From the NCBI RefSeq assembly GCF_040784935.1, contig NZ_CP160680.1, positions 4,434,501-4,498,500 on the forward strand: 64,000 nucleotides of DNA, in the 5' to 3' direction. This document shows positions 50,846 to 60,494 of this stretch, piece by piece. A program made the translations under genes and the position numbers. The notes below the pieces were generated by a model, which did no database searches, was not told the origin of the DNA, and saw only the letters and a list, made by a program, of their open reading frames with translations. Position 1 is the first letter of the stretch. The number at the start of each line of letters is the position of its first letter. This stretch comes from Lewinella sp. LCG006. Lineage in GTDB: Bacteria; Bacteroidota; Bacteroidia; Chitinophagales; Saprospiraceae.

Positions 50846-53200
50846 TTACTCTTCTATAATTATTTGCCTGCTTAATCGCTGCCCATCTTGGTCAATGAGG
50901 GTCAATTGATGGACGCCTGCGGAGGGTTGCAGCTCCAAGGTGTGTAGCTGATGGGTCGTTGCCAGATAATTACCATCAAGGTGCCAGTGGATGGTAGCAT
51001 CAGACTGGCGATGTGCAACTGAAAAAATCACGGCCTCAATTTCACCCTTCCAATTTCTTGGAATTTTTATTCTGGTGGCATGAGTAGGGTAAATCCACTG
51101 CATGCGAGGAGTGCTTTCAGACGAAGGACGGCAATCATCTCTCCAAGAAGGGAGTGGACTATAGGAGGGGTGTTGCTGCCGATAATAATAAGCTTGCAAC
51201 GACGGAAGCACAAACCAGGCCTGGGCCTGAGGCATTTCATTTGATCCCAGGCATTGCTGGTTTACCCTTAGACCCGTTTGGTCAAGATAGATGAGTTCGT
51301 GTAGATGACAGATTTCACCACCACCTTTTCTTACGGGAAGTAAAAGACTGTCGGCCGGACAGTAAGACCTGGCGAGCATACCGCTTTGCTGACAAATCAA
51401 AGCTGGTGCCAGGTCGTTAAGAGGAGCTTCAAACCAGCCTTTGGTTGCGGCTGGGAGCAGCTGGCGAACTGCAAAGAGAATTGGAGCGGCAGCTTGTACG
51501 CCCACTAGGCCCGGGCGTCCTTCGCCATCGGCGTTACCTGTCCATACGCCGATGGTATATTGGGGGTCTACCCCCACCGCCCAGGCGTCTCTAAACCCGA
51601 AGCTCGTACCTGTTTTCCAGGCCATCCGGTGACTGGAGTTGAAGGCTTCCCAGTCGCCTTCGCTATCGGGGCGTTCTAGGGTTTCCAAGGCTTGAATAGT
51701 GGCCCAGGCGGCTCCTGCTCCCACTAATCCAGGGGCATTTTTTAGGCGAGGTGTCGGTGGAGGCAAGGAGGAATAAAGGTATTCAGGCAAGTGCCAATCT
51801 TTGGGGTCGTACTGGCCTTGAAATTTTTTTTGATGAAGGAGCATCCTACCCAGGCTACTGTACCAGGCTGTTGCTTGCCAAAGACTTACTTCGCATCCTC
51901 CCAGAATAAGGGATAGACCATAGTGGTCAGGCCCTTGGTTGATGAAATCAAATTGCCATTCCCGGAGTGCATTGTGGAAAGGGGCAACCCCGTATTTTTT
52001 CAATAAATAGACGAAGGGAATATTTAGGGAGCGCGCAAGTGCCAGTTGGGCTGGTACAGCTCCAGCATAGGACTCGTGAAAATTTTCTGGTCGGAAACCA
52101 CCAAAAACAGAAGGGATGTCGGGTAACAATTCTGCTGGCAAAATCACCCCCTGTTGTACAGAAAGGCTATAGAGCAGAGGTTTAAGTAAACTGCCAGGGC
52201 TTCTGGGAGCTTGGATTAAATCAACTTGAGGACTGTGCTCTTTAGCCAGCTCAGGAAGGTTGCCCAAGTAGGCCAGTACCTTACCACTTTCCGTATCCAG
52301 GATGAGGACACCTAGGTTGTGGATGCCATTACCAGCAAGCCGTAACTGTTGCTGGCGGGCAAGACGGATAAGTCTTTGTTGGAGTTGGCCATCAATACTG
52401 ACGATCCAGCGCCCCGGACCATTAGTGGCTACGATATGTTGCAGAAGATGAGGCGCTAGAGAGGGGAGGGGGAGAGGAGCGCCAGGCAGCGGTTCGCTGA
52501 TCGCCAACTCATAAGTTTGTTGATCGAGCTCGCCTAAAGTCAGCAAATGTGCTAATAAGCGATTTCTTTTCTCTTCCAGTGCTGCGCGGTTACGGCCGGG
52601 GTGAATGAGTGCTGGACTGTTGGGGAGTACAGCCAGGGTTGCGGCTTCGGCCCAGCTCAGTAGTGCCGAAGCTTTGCCATAATAACGCCAGCTGGCAGCC
52701 TCTAAACCCACTACGTTTCCTCCAAATGGAGCGTTGTCTGCCCACAGTTGGAGAATCTTCGCTTTAGGATAAGCGACCTCCAAACGAATAGCCAATAGGA
52801 TTTCCAGTATTTTTTGTCCCAATGTCCTAGAGGGATTACCCCTGGACAGCCGAATGACTTGCATATTGATGGTACTCGCTCCGCTGACAATCCGACCTGC
52901 TCGAATATTTTGGCGGAAGGCTCGTGCCAAAGCCCGAAAATCTACGCCAGGATGATTCCAAAAGCGACGATCCTCAAAGACCCGTACACAAACCTGGAAT
53001 TTCTCAGGAAGTCGATCTGTCGAAGGGAACCGCCATTGCCCATCTTGTGCTATCCGAGCACTAAGCAAGTTGCCTTTGGCATCTTCGATAACTGTTGCTA
53101 GTGGCATTTTAAACAAAGTGCGGGGCAATGCAAATACCCACCAGAGCAGAAACAACAGCAACAATACAAGGCCTACTCTTTTAAATAATGTCCTCCTCAT
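50846..53200 (-). CDS. pbpC: Penicillin-binding protein 1C
   Basis: 784 aa bifunctional peptidoglycan synthase. An N-terminal membrane anchor (VGLVLLLLFLLWWVFALP) precedes the transglycosylase domain with catalytic E76 in VFEDRRFWNHPG and 'GASTINMQVIRLSRGN'. The transpeptidase domain has S337 in SPGSLLKPLLY and KTGT in 'WKTGTSFGFRDAW'. The C-terminal extension (about residues 680-784) corresponds to the PBP1C-specific beta domain. Usually an alpha-2-macroglobulin (YfhM-like) gene accompanies pbpC; none is seen here. Its neighbour upstream is the divergent RRM gene. Confidence 0.95.
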   Translation of the reverse strand: MRRTLFKRVGLVLLLLFLLWWVFALPRTLFKMPLATVIEDAKGNLLSARIAQDGQWRFPSTDRLPEKFQVCVRVFEDRRFWNHPGVDFRALARAFRQNIRAGRIVSGASTINMQVIRLSRGNPSRTLGQKILEILLAIRLEVAYPKAKILQLWADNAPFGGNVVGLEAASWRYYGKASALLSWAEAATLAVLPNSPALIHPGRNRAALEEKRNRLLAHLLTLGELDQQTYELAISEPLPGAPLPLPSLAPHLLQHIVATNGPGRWIVSIDGQLQQRLIRLARQQQLRLAGNGIHNLGVLILDTESGKVLAYLGNLPELAKEHSPQVDLIQAPRSPGSLLKPLLYSLSVQQGVILPAELLPDIPSVFGGFRPENFHESYAGAVPAQLALARSLNIPFVYLLKKYGVAPFHNALREWQFDFINQGPDHYGLSLILGGCEVSLWQATAWYSSLGRMLLHQKKFQGQYDPKDWHLPEYLYSSLPPPTPRLKNAPGLVGAGAAWATIQALETLERPDSEGDWEAFNSSHRMAWKTGTSFGFRDAWAVGVDPQYTIGVWTGNADGEGRPGLVGVQAAAPILFAVRQLLPAATKGWFEAPLNDLAPALICQQSGMLARSYCPADSLLLPVRKGGGEICHLHELIYLDQTGLRVNQQCLGSNEMPQAQAWFVLPSLQAYYYRQQHPSYSPLPSWRDDCRPSSESTPRMQWIYPTHATRIKIPRNWKGEIEAVIFSVAHRQSDATIHWHLDGNYLATTHQLHTLELQPSAGVHQLTLIDQDGQRLSRQIIIEE

Positions 53201-53265
53201 GGAAAATCAATAATTAGAATTGAAAGTACTAAAAACGGTATAATTATCTGGGTATTAGAAAAAAA

Positions 53266-53472
53266 GTGGCGCGGTATTTAAATAAAGCGTACCTTTACGG
53301 AGATTTGAAAATCGAGAACCCTGTAAGTGGGTTTGTTGGAATTTTATCTGCCCATCTTTTATTGAGCCTATTTCTTTCCTCAGTCAACTTCTTGGTTTTT
53401 CGCTTTTCTGGATTGATCCAGATGAACTGGTTATTCAGTCCATTGCTTTTTACTTTTTTTAATATTTTGTTG
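53266..53472 (+). other. Probable long 5' leader of the RRM gene
   Basis: An open frame runs through this region into the RRM gene, but its translation is hydrophobic and unrelated to RRM proteins. A TACCTTTACG box at about 53290-53299 would put the transcript start near 53305, leaving a T-rich leader of about 170 nt. RNA-binding and cold-shock protein genes in other bacteria often have long regulatory leaders; that function here is conjecture. Confidence 0.4.
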
Positions 53473-53973
53473 ATGAATATTTTTGTTGCTAAATTAAATT
53501 ACGCGACGACCGATGACGGGTTGCGTGAAGCTTTCGAAGCTTTCGGCGAGGTTACTTCTGCCAAAGTTATTATGGACCGTGAGACCGGACGTTCTCGTGG
53601 ATTCGGCTTTGTCGAAATGGCAAATGACGACGAAGGACGTGCAGCTATTGAGGATCTTGATGGATCTGAAATTGATGGCCGTGAAATCGCGGTTAAAGAA
53701 TCTGAACCACGCGAGAAGCGCGGTGGCGGTGGCGGTGGCTACGGTCGCGGCGGCGGCGGTGGTGGTTACAACCGCGGTGGCGGTGGTGGCGGCTACAACC
53801 GTGGTGGCGGTGGCGGCGGTTACGGCGGTGGCCGTAGCGGCGGCGGCGGTTACGGTGGTGGCGGTGGCTACGGTCGCAGCAGCTACGATCGTGATCGTGG
53901 TGGATCTGATCGCCGTGATAGCGGATCTCGTCGCGATAGCCGCGATGACAGCAGCTATGACGATCGTTACTAG
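53473..53973 (+). CDS. Single-RRM glycine-rich RNA-binding protein
   Basis: 166 aa: RNA-recognition motif (about residues 1-78) with RNP2 NIFVAKL and RNP1 RGFGFVEM intact, then a Gly/Tyr/Arg-rich tail with GGGGGGYGR/YNR-type units. The tail ends Arg/Asp/Ser-rich (DRDRGGSDRRDSGSRRDSRD). It resembles plant and cyanobacterial glycine-rich RNA-binding proteins and is expected to bind RNA as chaperone or regulator, with the disordered tail aiding condensation. The tail is coded largely by GGC/GGT codons, forming a direct tandem repeat in the DNA at 53722-53872. Upstream in-frame codons (53266) are probably not translated. Confidence 0.9.
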   Translation: MNIFVAKLNYATTDDGLREAFEAFGEVTSAKVIMDRETGRSRGFGFVEMANDDEGRAAIEDLDGSEIDGREIAVKESEPREKRGGGGGGYGRGGGGGGYNRGGGGGGYNRGGGGGGYGGGRSGGGGYGGGGGYGRSSYDRDRGGSDRRDSGSRRDSRDDSSYDDRY

Positions 53974-54001
53974 TCCTTTAACTAGGATGCTAGAATAATA
54001 T

Positions 54002-54037
54002 AACGCACGGATGCTTCGGCATTCGTGCGTTTTTTTT
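54002..54037 (+). terminator. Intrinsic terminator after the RRM gene
   Basis: Stem AACGCACGGATGC (54002-54014) with 54019-54031 (one G-T-type mismatch), UUCG tetraloop closed by C-G, then a run of eight T's. Confidence 0.9.
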
Positions 54038-54214
54038 GTCTCCTCTTTACTTTTGCAGGCACTTCTTCGCTATTTTCGAAGCCTAGGCTTTATCTTGCAA
54101 ACTCTTTATTAGTACTATCCTATTATTACGACCTTTTATTTGCTGACAATTGTTGATGATATACATTGACAAACGGCAAACCTTTTTATTTATTCGAAAA
54201 GAGTAATAATTCAA

Positions 54215-57200
54215 ATGATGAAAAAACTCAACTATTTATCCTGGGCATTCACCGCTAAAATTATCCGTGGTGTCTTGCCTCTGTTTTTGCTGCTGCTGCT
54301 AAGTGTAGGAGTAGATGCACAACTCATAACTGCGGAACCTGCTTTCCCTACTGCTAATGACGCCGTTACCATCACTTTTGATGCAACGGAGGGCACGGCC
54401 GGACTAGCAAATTGCGGTTGTAATGTTTACATTCACACCGGAGTGATTACCTCTCAGAGTACGGGCCCTTCTGATTGGAAATATGTCCAGACAACCTGGG
54501 GGCAAGCAAATCCCGACTGGCAATTGACTCCCGTGCCAGGACAAGCCAATAAGTACACTTTTAGTATTACACCATCCATCAAACAATACTATGGTGTACC
54601 CGACGGCGAAGTGATTGAGCAAATAGCGATGGTTTTTCGTAATGGTGATGGTAGCCTAGAAGGTAAAGCCACTGGTGGTGCTGACATATACTATGAGGTA
54701 TTTGAAGAAAATATACCCTTGTCTATTAGCCTTAATGCACCATTAGAAGATGATCTTTCGGTCGCTTTAGGTGAGTTCATCACCGTGAGTGGGGTCGCTT
54801 CGGTAGAGGCAACGCTTTCTATTTTTGAAGACGGAGAGCTGGTCGTTCAAGAAACAGATGCCACGGAGCTTACCTACCAACTGAGAGCATTGGAAGAGGG
54901 AGTTCACGAGGTGACTTTTAGTGCCGATGATGGCAACAGCTCACTATCGCAAAGTTTTACTTATACCGCTACTTATCGCGTGGATATTACTGCACCAACC
55001 AATCCAGTAATAATTACGTCTCCCGGAGCAGTTATTCCCGTGAATGCGACGGCTTACATTGAATCGGATTTGAGAATACTGGTCAACGGCAGTGAGGTAC
55101 AATCGGCTACCAATTCAGCATCCATCGGCACAACCATCAATGTTTCGGGAAGCGGTACGCAGGAAGTAGTGGTCGAAGGAACTTACAATGGATTGCAAGC
55201 TGCTTCGAGCTTTGTTTTTGTGATTCCTGGAGACCTGGAGCAGGAAGATCCTCCCCTGGATCTTCCTCATGGGATCAATTACCTGGGAGATGGTAGCTAC
55301 TTGTTGCAATTGTACGCTCCGAACAAGGATGTAGTTTTTGTGATTGGTGATTTCAATGATTGGCAAGCGTCGGTAGCCTACCAAATGAAGCAAAGCCTGG
55401 ATGGAAATTTATGGTGGCTGCAAATAGATAATCTGACGGAAGGCGAGGATTATGCTTTCCAGTATCTCGTTGATGGGAGTATCAGAATTGCTGATCCTTA
55501 CAGTCCTATTGTTTTAGATCCCTGGAATGACCCCTTTATTCCTTCTACGACATTTCCCGATTTACCAACTTATCCTACGGGGAAAACCCAAGGAATTACG
55601 AGTGTGTTACAGCCCGGGGCTCCTGACTATGAATGGGTGGTGGATGACTTCACTGCACCAGCCAAAGAGGACTTGGTGGTTTACGAACTGCTTTTGCGTG
55701 ATTTTCTGGCCAGCCATGACTACAGCACTTTGCTGGATACCCTTGATTACCTCACGAACTTGGGAATAAATGCGATCGAACTGATGCCCATCAATGAATT
55801 TGAAGGAAATATCAGTTGGGGCTATAACCCAAGCTTTCACATGGCACTTGATAAATATTACGGAACGGCCAATCAGCTCAAAGCTTTTATCGATGAATGC
55901 CACAGTCGGGGAGTTGCAGTGATCCTGGACGTGGTGTATAATCACGCTTTTAGCCAAAGCCCTCTGGCTCAATTGTACTGGGATCCGGTGGCCTTTAAGC
56001 CAACGCCAGAAAACCCCTGGCTCAACCCTGATGCTCGTCACCCCTTTAACGTAGGGTATGACTTTAATCACGAAAGTGAGGCAACTACCTATTTTGTTGA
56101 TCGCGTGATGCAGTATTGGATCGAAGAATTCAGAGTAGATGGTTTCCGTTATGATTTGTCTAAAGGCTTTACGCAAACGTTCAATAATGATGTCGGAGCT
56201 TGGGGCAATTACGATGCTTCCCGCATTGCAATTATCAAGCATTACGCCGATGTAGTGTGGGGTGTTGATGACGATTTTTATGTAATCCTTGAGCATTTTG
56301 CGGCTAACAACGAAGAGATTGAGCTTACAACCTACGGCAATGGCATGATGTCCTGGAGTGGTGGTGGGCTTCATAACCAATACCTCGAAGCCGCGATGGG
56401 CTATCCATCCAATTTGAGTGGTGCATTTTATACCTCCCGTGGCTGGTCTGTTCCTGCATTGGTCACCTATATGGAGAGCCACGATGAAGAGCGGATGATG
56501 TACAAAAATGGCCAATTTGGCAACTCCAGTGGCAGCTATGATGTGCGTAATACGCTGACTGGATTGCGTCGTTGTGAATTGGCGAGTGCATTTTTCTACA
56601 CTGTTCCAGGCCCAAAGATGCTCTGGCAATTCGGCGAACTCGGTTATGGTTTCAGTATCAACTACTGTCCTAATGGTACCATTAATGATGGTTGTCGGGT
56701 AGATCCAAAGCCGATTCGATGGGATTATTTTGAAAGCCCCAATCGTCAGCGTCTTTACAATGTAACGAAGGCACTGATTGAATTGAAAAAGGATTATCCG
56801 GTATTTCGCACGACTGATTTTGCGAGTAGCCTTACAGGCACCGCCAAGAAGATTCACTTGAACAGCGCGGAGATGGATGTGGCTGTTTTGGGTAATTTTG
56901 CAGTAGAACCTCAGGGTATTCCTCAGCCTTTTCAGCAAACGGGCTGGTGGTACGAATACTTCACGGGAGACAGCCTTCTGGTGGAAGACCTGAACCAGTC
57001 GCTACCTTTTGTGGCGGGTGAATACCGCTTGTACACCAGTGTGCGATTAGACGAGCCTCCCGGTGGGTTTATCACTAGCAGCCGGGAAACGCTAACGAGC
57101 AGCTACCAACTAAGGGTGTTTCCTAACCCTGCTTCCGATCAGGTGGTCATTGATTTTGAATTGCCAACCGCTTCGACCGTACAATTGCAAATCCTTAATC

Positions 57201-57352
57201 TTAATGGTCAAGTGTTGAGTACCTTAGGGGAAGAGCGGGTGCCTGCCGGGCCATACCGGATAGGTGCAAGTGTGAAGCTCCCTGCTGGGGTCTACCTGGT
57301 ACAGCTAAGCGCCAATGGATTGTTGCAGACGCAGCGTCTGGTGGTGCAATAA
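54215..57352 (+). CDS. Secreted GH13 alpha-amylase-type enzyme with type IX sorting tail
   Basis: 1045 aa. Signal peptide (cleavage near VDA-QLITA). N-terminal beta domains (about 35-330) include an Asn/Trp-rich first domain ('FRNGDGSLEGKATGGADIYY') and Ig-like units. CBM48-like early-set domain at about 350-430 (FVIGDFNDWQ). GH13 core at about 490-890: DVVYNHAF, nucleophile D647 (VDGFRYDLSKGF), E693 (VILEHFA) and D757 (ESHDEER). The C-terminal sorting tail starts 'LRVFPNPASDQVVIDF' and ends RLVVQ. It acts outside the cell on alpha-glucans; the CBM48 plus GH13 layout also fits branching or debranching activity. Confidence 0.93.
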   Translation: MMKKLNYLSWAFTAKIIRGVLPLFLLLLLSVGVDAQLITAEPAFPTANDAVTITFDATEGTAGLANCGCNVYIHTGVITSQSTGPSDWKYVQTTWGQANPDWQLTPVPGQANKYTFSITPSIKQYYGVPDGEVIEQIAMVFRNGDGSLEGKATGGADIYYEVFEENIPLSISLNAPLEDDLSVALGEFITVSGVASVEATLSIFEDGELVVQETDATELTYQLRALEEGVHEVTFSADDGNSSLSQSFTYTATYRVDITAPTNPVIITSPGAVIPVNATAYIESDLRILVNGSEVQSATNSASIGTTINVSGSGTQEVVVEGTYNGLQAASSFVFVIPGDLEQEDPPLDLPHGINYLGDGSYLLQLYAPNKDVVFVIGDFNDWQASVAYQMKQSLDGNLWWLQIDNLTEGEDYAFQYLVDGSIRIADPYSPIVLDPWNDPFIPSTTFPDLPTYPTGKTQGITSVLQPGAPDYEWVVDDFTAPAKEDLVVYELLLRDFLASHDYSTLLDTLDYLTNLGINAIELMPINEFEGNISWGYNPSFHMALDKYYGTANQLKAFIDECHSRGVAVILDVVYNHAFSQSPLAQLYWDPVAFKPTPENPWLNPDARHPFNVGYDFNHESEATTYFVDRVMQYWIEEFRVDGFRYDLSKGFTQTFNNDVGAWGNYDASRIAIIKHYADVVWGVDDDFYVILEHFAANNEEIELTTYGNGMMSWSGGGLHNQYLEAAMGYPSNLSGAFYTSRGWSVPALVTYMESHDEERMMYKNGQFGNSSGSYDVRNTLTGLRRCELASAFFYTVPGPKMLWQFGELGYGFSINYCPNGTINDGCRVDPKPIRWDYFESPNRQRLYNVTKALIELKKDYPVFRTTDFASSLTGTAKKIHLNSAEMDVAVLGNFAVEPQGIPQPFQQTGWWYEYFTGDSLLVEDLNQSLPFVAGEYRLYTSVRLDEPPGGFITSSRETLTSSYQLRVFPNPASDQVVIDFELPTASTVQLQILNLNGQVLSTLGEERVPAGPYRIGASVKLPAGVYLVQLSANGLLQTQRLVVQ

Positions 57353-57365
57353 GAACAATTCTAAC

Positions 57366-57423
57366 AGTTGGAAGGCACTACTTTGTGTAAAGTTGGGAGG
57401 TACTTCAAAAGTGCCTTCCAACT
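57366..57423 (+). terminator. Hairpin after the GH13 cargo gene
   Basis: 13-bp perfect stem AGTTGGAAGGCAC (57366-57378)/57411-57423, 32-nt loop, followed by TTCCGTTT. The weak T-tract means terminator activity is likely but not certain. Confidence 0.6.
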
Positions 57424-57749
57424 TTCCGTTTAAGGTGTAGCGCAGCGCGCGGAGCCCAGATCAGGCAGGGATAGGAGCGGTGCCGAAAGGTAAGAGCCCC
57501 GAGCTTGCGATGGGGGCCTGCCTCAAAACAATCCTACGTTTTGCACATCGTAATGGGGAGAGAACCATCTCATGACTGTATTGTTATCTATAAAGCTTTG
57601 AGTCCGTTGGAGATTTAGGGGGTTAATTTGATTTTATTGACCAATCCCTGACGTTTAACAGCTTTGTTTTAGTTAACTTCCTTGACGAGACCGTCAAATT
57701 ATTCTATTTTACTGCTGCGGTGCAAAATCACTACTGTTTTGCTTAAAAA
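57424..57749. other. Gene-free gap before porP/sprF with a GC-rich island
   Basis: 57430-57530 is distinctly GC-rich with several short palindromes (GGCAGG...CCTGCC, GTGCCGAAAG), while the rest is AT-rich. The piece GTGCCGAAAG also occurs inside the element at 40172-40340. No ORF is convincing. The porP promoter presumably lies in 57600-57740, but I see no clear consensus. Confidence 0.4.
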
Positions 57750-58727
57750 ATGAACCCGATGAAGTACATTCTCTCTATCTTTTTCTTTGTTACCACCTTG
57801 CTTGGGCTACAGGCGCAGCAGCCGGCTCAATACAGTACTTACATGTTGGATCCGATGCGAATTAACCCTGCGTATGCGGGTTTGGATTATGCCTTGAGTC
57901 TGACGGGGACTTATCGTCAGCAATGGGCTGGGCTGGAAGGAGCACCAACGGGGCAGCGCCTAAGTGCACACCTGCCATTGTACTTTTTGCGGGGTGGTTT
58001 TGGCTTGCAGGTAGAGAATGATGAGATTGGTGCGCACCGCTTGAGTAGCGCACAAGTGGCTTACAATTACCAAATGGAATTGGGTAGTGGCGTGCTTTCA
58101 TTGGGGGTTGGTGGCGGCTGGCAACAGCTGACCTTGCGTGGTGGTGAGCTGATAACACCTGATGGCAACTACGGAGAGCCAGGAAATACTTCGCACAATG
58201 ATGATTTGCTGAGTTTGGCGACCCAATCAGGATCAACGATACAATTATCTACAGGTATTTATTTTCAGAGTGAGCGTTTGGAAATAGGCTTATCGGCCGA
58301 AAACATTAATGCGGGGAGCGTACAGCTAGATCAACTCAACTATGGCTTAGTACGCACTTATAACGCTTTTGCGATGAGCCGCTTTGAGGTAGGAAGGAGT
58401 TTGGAATTGCGTCCGTCGCTTTGGTTCAGAACGGATGCGATTGAAAGCCAGTTGGATATTTCTCTATCTGCGGTCTACAACAGCAATATTTTTGGAGGCG
58501 TATCGTTAAGAGGATACAGCAGCAGCACGCAAGATGCCGTTGTAGTAATGGGAGGCTTTCAATTGTCTCCTTCTTTGCAACTGGTTTACGCGTATGATGT
58601 TGGGCTTTCCCCTTTACAAACGGTGCATAGTGGATCCCACGAGGTGGTCATTAAGTACCGCATAAATAAAACTTTTGGCGAAGGGAAACCACCACGGATT
58701 ATTTATCATCCGCGGGCCAAAGGTTAA
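57750..58727 (+). CDS. porP: PorP/SprF-family type IX secretion system membrane protein
   Basis: 325 aa. Signal peptide (cleavage near LQA-QQPAQ), then the hallmark PorP/SprF start 'QYSTYMLDPMRINPAYAGLD' with 'SLTGTYRQQWAGLEGAPTGQ', which continues into an outer-membrane beta-barrel. It ends 'SGSHEVVIKYRINKTFGEGK'. Family members anchor or help secrete type IX cargo adhesins and, in Porphyromonas gingivalis, PorP is encoded directly before porKLMN. The same order is present here. ATG 57750 or 57759. Confidence 0.93.
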   Translation: MNPMKYILSIFFFVTTLLGLQAQQPAQYSTYMLDPMRINPAYAGLDYALSLTGTYRQQWAGLEGAPTGQRLSAHLPLYFLRGGFGLQVENDEIGAHRLSSAQVAYNYQMELGSGVLSLGVGGGWQQLTLRGGELITPDGNYGEPGNTSHNDDLLSLATQSGSTIQLSTGIYFQSERLEIGLSAENINAGSVQLDQLNYGLVRTYNAFAMSRFEVGRSLELRPSLWFRTDAIESQLDISLSAVYNSNIFGGVSLRGYSSSTQDAVVVMGGFQLSPSLQLVYAYDVGLSPLQTVHSGSHEVVIKYRINKTFGEGKPPRIIYHPRAKG

Positions 58728-58880
58728 GAAATGCTGGCTAAGTATTTCTTGTTACTGCCGTAATGCAGTAATAATGTTTCATTCTACTCAATAAATTAAT
58801 TTCTACTCGTACTAAATGTCAGGCAGCTGGCGTTATGCATGGGTTGATGTGTTAAACTCTGCCATGGCAGCGTAAATTCT

Positions 58881-58911
58881 TTTGATAAATAAGCCAAACG
58901 GTCTATATTTA
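58881..58911 (+). promoter_or_regulatory. gldK promoter
   Basis: TTTG (58881-58884), 19 bp, TATATTTA (58904-58911) followed by CG. Spacing is ideal and the -7 has one mismatch. gldK ATG at 58966. Confidence 0.45.
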
Positions 58912-58950
58912 CGTTCGCTTTTGAAAATCGGTTAAAAAAATCTGAAGGAA

Positions 58951-58960
58951 AACTCGGGTA
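58951..58960 (+). promoter_or_regulatory. Shared leader motif before gldK (variant)
   Basis: AACTCGGGTA, 5 bp before the ATG; a variant of the AACTCGGTAAAA motif before gldL and gldN. Confidence 0.35.
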
Positions 58961-58965
58961 TAAAC

Positions 58966-60207
58966 ATGAAGAACTTATCCAAAGTCGCACTACTTCTCCT
59001 AGTGCTAGTCCTGGTGTCTTGTGGGCGCCGCGAAAACGGAGAAATCACTGGCGTGTTGGAGCGCCCCTCCTGGAAAGGAATTAATCCATTTGGTATGGTG
59101 TATGTACCCTCTGGTACTTTACACATCGGTCCTAGCGATCAGGATGTAGCCAACACCTATGTGCAGCGCCAAAAGGCGATTTCTATTTCTGGTTTCTATA
59201 TGGATGAAACAGAAATCACTAACAATGAGTATCGCCAGTTTGTTTACTGGGTACGTGACTCTTTGGCACACGCTTACCTTGACCACTACATCACGGATGA
59301 TGATGGTAATGAAAGCATCGATTGGGAATACGATATCGACTGGGAAGATGAAATCCTGGAAGACTTGTACTACCAAGGTGATGATCGCTTTGCTGGCCGT
59401 CGTGAGATTGACGTGAGCAAATTTGTTTACGAATACCAGTGGTACGATTGGCAAGAAGCTGCTCGTGACCGTGGACAATCTCCTCGTAACGCATTTATTA
59501 AGAGCAAGAAGGTAAATGTTTACCCTGATACCTTGGTATGGGTACGTGATTTCTCTTATTCTTACAATGAGCCAATGGCTCGTAATTACTTCTGGCACCC
59601 TGCTTATGATGATTATCCAGTAGTAGGTGTAGATTGGCACATGGCTAACGCCTTTGCTTACTACCGTACGCTGCTTTGGAATAACTACCAGCAGACCCGT
59701 GGTGATGGTGTTAATACGGAAGACTTCCGTCTGCCAACCGAACACGAATGGGAATATGCTGCTCGTGGTGGCCGCGAAAATGCACCATATCCTTGGGGTG
59801 GTCCTTATATACGCAATGCCAAAGGTTGTTTGTTAGCTAACTTTAAGCCTGGCCGTGGTAACTACCCAGAAGATGGTGGTCAATACACTGTAAAAGCAGA
59901 TGCTTACTACCCTAATGATTACGGTCTGTACAATATGGCAGGTAACGTAGCGGAGTGGACAAGTTCTGCTTACTACGATAATGCTTACTCTTTCCAGCAC
60001 GATCTAAACCCTGATATCCGCTACGACGCGAAGGATGATGATCCAGAATCTTGGAAGCGTAAAGTTATCCGTGGTGGATCATGGAAAGATATTTCTTACT
60101 TCCTCCAGACGGGTACGCGTCACTGGGAATACCAGGATACGACCAAGAGCTACGTTGGTTTCCGTAACGCCCTAACCTTCTTGGGTCGTTCACTCAACGA
60201 TTTTTAA
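58966..60207 (+). CDS. gldK: Type IX secretion/gliding lipoprotein GldK (PorK)
   Basis: 413 aa with lipobox LVLVSC (Cys19). The rest is a formylglycine-generating-enzyme/SUMF1-like fold (about 45-405): 'MVYVPSGTLHIGPSDQDVAN', 'GFYMDETEITNNEYRQFVYW', 'RLPTEHEWEYAARGG', 'YNMAGNVAEWTSSAY' and 'VIRGGSWKDISYFLQTG'. GldK forms, with GldN, the periplasmic ring attached to the outer membrane. Codons such as CGT and GGT dominate, as in highly expressed genes. A strong terminator lies immediately downstream, before gldL. Confidence 0.96.
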   Translation: MKNLSKVALLLLVLVLVSCGRRENGEITGVLERPSWKGINPFGMVYVPSGTLHIGPSDQDVANTYVQRQKAISISGFYMDETEITNNEYRQFVYWVRDSLAHAYLDHYITDDDGNESIDWEYDIDWEDEILEDLYYQGDDRFAGRREIDVSKFVYEYQWYDWQEAARDRGQSPRNAFIKSKKVNVYPDTLVWVRDFSYSYNEPMARNYFWHPAYDDYPVVGVDWHMANAFAYYRTLLWNNYQQTRGDGVNTEDFRLPTEHEWEYAARGGRENAPYPWGGPYIRNAKGCLLANFKPGRGNYPEDGGQYTVKADAYYPNDYGLYNMAGNVAEWTSSAYYDNAYSFQHDLNPDIRYDAKDDDPESWKRKVIRGGSWKDISYFLQTGTRHWEYQDTTKSYVGFRNALTFLGRSLNDF

Positions 60208-60223
60208 GACTAGATTTTCATAG

Positions 60224-60270
60224 GCGAAAAAGGATACTACTTACTCAAGTGGTATCCTTTTTCGCTTTTT
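60224..60270 (+). terminator. Strong terminator between gldK and gldL
   Basis: 14-bp perfect stem GCGAAAAAGGATAC (60224-60237)/60252-60265, 14-nt loop, then TTTTT. Confidence 0.85.
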
Positions 60271-60482
60271 ATTTCTGTTTTTATTTCACTTAACTTATTG
60301 ATGGACAGGTTTTTTGATGAAAAAAAAGTAATAAAGGGAGAAAAAACTAAAAAAAAGTGTTCCCCGATCTGTTACTTTTTAAGTCACCTGCATTATACAG
60401 TTGTGTGAAAGCTTTTCAACGCTTAGTCCTCGCCTTTAAAAGAAAGGAGAGGCCACTCAAAAGAGAGACAATCAAATTAACT

Positions 60483-60494
60483 AACTCGGTAAAA
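60483..60494 (+). promoter_or_regulatory. Shared leader motif before gldL
   Basis: AACTCGGTAAAA, ending 11 bp before the gldL ATG; the same 12 bases precede gldN at 62977-62988. Could be a ribosome-loading or RNA-processing element. Confidence 0.45.

Noticed and set aside
53266-53472. N-terminal hydrophobic extension of the RRM protein
   Set aside because: Hydrophobic stretch unlike any RRM protein; ATG at 53473 gives the canonical RNP2 start and a -7 box lies inside the extension.
55607-56938. Long (443-codon) minus-strand frame inside the GH13 cargo gene
   Set aside because: Shadow of the GH13 catalytic region, which has intact catalytic motifs on the plus strand.
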